This document shows, piece by piece, positions 62,976 to 64,000 of a stretch of 64,000 bases of DNA (position 1 is its first letter; the number at the start of each line of letters is the position of its first letter). Where the stretch lies: NCBI RefSeq assembly GCF_048128805.1, contig NC_136006.1, positions 1,319,783 through 1,383,782 on the forward strand, written 5' to 3'. A program made the translations under genes and the position numbers. Origin of the DNA: Centroberyx gerrardi (Eukaryota; Chordata; Actinopteri; Beryciformes; Berycidae). The notes beneath the pieces were generated by a model, which saw nothing but the letters and a program-made list of their open reading frames with translations, did no database searches and had not been told where the DNA came from.

Positions 62976-63785
62976 GTTATGCAGTAGTATGCCGTAGTAT
63001 GCAGTAGTATGCCGTAGTATGCAGTAGTATGCCGTAGTATGCAGTAGTATGCGGTATTATGTGGTAGTATGCGGTTGTATAGTTGTATGCGGTAGTATGC
63101 GGAAATATGCGGTATTATGCGGTATTATGAGGTAGTATGCAGTAGTATGCGGTATTATGTGGTAGTATGCGATTGTATAGTTGTATGTGGTAGTATGCGG
63201 TAGTATGCGGTATTATGCGGTAGTATGTAGTATTATTTGGTAGTATTCGGTTGTATGTGGTAGTATGCGGTAGTATGTGGTAGTATGCGGTATTATGCGG
63301 TAGTATGCAGTATTATTTGGTAGTATGCAGTAGTATGCCGTAGTATGCACTATGCAGTAGTATGCGGTATTATGTGGTAGTATGCAGTAGTATGCAGTAG
63401 TATGCGGTATTATGTGGTAGTATGCAGTAGTATGCCGTAGTATGCACTATGCAGTAGTATGCGGTATTATTTGGTAGTATGCAGTAGTATGCCGTAGTAT
63501 GCAGTTGTATAGTTGTATGCGGCACTATGCGGTATTATACACTAGTTTGCGGTTGTATGTGGTAGTATGCAGTAGTATGCGGTATTATGTGGTAGTATGC
63601 AGTAGTATGCGGTATTATGTGGTAGTATGCAGTTGTATAGTTGTATGCGGTACTATGCGGTATTATATGGTAGTTTGCGGTATTATGTGGTAGTATGCGG
63701 TGGTATACGGTAGTATGCGGTACTATGTGGTATTATATGGTAGTTTGTGGTATTATGTGGTAGTATGCGGTTGTATGCGGTCCAT
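62976..63785. repeat. TATGCGGTAG minisatellite, block 2
   Basis: About 800 bp of the same 10-bp family as at 54.9 kb, with variants TATGCAGTAG, TATGCCGTAG, TATGTGGTAG and TATAGTTGTA arranged in larger repeated groups. Confidence 0.95.
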
Positions 63786-64000
63786 CACTAAAATACACAA
63801 GTGTCTTTTTAGTTTGAGTACTTTGTAGAGATCAGCACCTTTCTTTAATTAGTTGACTTTTTCGTTTGAATGCCATGTAGTACTGTGAATATCTTCGGAT
63901 TGGACCTTGGATTTTTGTATGTTGATGATCTAAAATAAAGTTATTCTTAAGATTTAAGATTAAATACAAATTAGATTCCCCTAAAATACATGGCTAAAGT
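63786..64000. other. No gene seen at window end
   Basis: AT-rich, unremarkable. Confidence 0.4.

Noticed and set aside
54883..63785. CRISPR-like regular repeats
   Set aside because: The repeats are contiguous tandem units without spacers, in a vertebrate genome.

Overview
The window looks like teleost fish DNA, most probably from a spiny-rayed (percomorph) fish. The reasons are long CA/TG and GA microsatellites, L2-, L1- and DIRS-type elements, a chromodomain Ty3 element, hAT- and TTAA-type MITEs, and a pair of fish-type olfactory trace amine receptors. No prokaryotic feature, CRISPR array, rRNA or tRNA gene was found.

Region 1 (1-11.4 kb) is gene-poor. It holds a decayed LINE, a palindromic TTAA-flanked element, GA- and CA-rich tracts, small minisatellites, a hAT-like MITE and a probable TIR element. 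No host exon could be supported there.

Region 2 (11.4-35.2 kb, minus strand) is one complete gene, ttll4, a tubulin polyglutamylase. It was assembled by joining 20 coding exons whose splice phases all agree, giving a predicted protein of 1,473 aa, plus a probable non-coding first exon near 35.1 kb. The N-terminal ~850 residues are low-complexity. The TTL/ATP-grasp catalytic core spans about residues 860-1240, and the tail is Ser/Arg- and Asp-rich. The introns are unusual. One minisatellite has amplified a 5' splice site 22 times. A second has amplified a complete 3' splice-site module (branch point, pyrimidine tract and AG) about 20 times. Four exons are tightly bracketed by complementary (UG)n and (CA)n tracts.

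Region 3 (35.2-51.3 kb) is a graveyard of mobile elements: two L1-type ORF2 C-terminal remnants, a second palindromic TTAA element, two DIRS-like remnants, a degenerate Ty3/chromovirus with a probable 5' LTR, and another LINE RT remnant.

Region 4 (51.3-64 kb) carries two intact two-exon TAAR genes (331 aa each), part of a direct duplication of about 2.6 kb. They are separated and flanked by L2-like LINE sequence. The second copy starts at a junction with a perfect 16-bp hairpin. A 10-bp-period minisatellite lies on both sides of the second copy. Both receptors lack the classical amine-binding Asp at 3.32 but have Asp at 5.42, the pattern of the non-classical amine-recognising fish TAAR clade.

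The strongest candidates for something undescribed are the splice-site-bearing minisatellites and the UG/CA-bracketed exons of ttll4. All calls come from reading the sequence; no database search was run.
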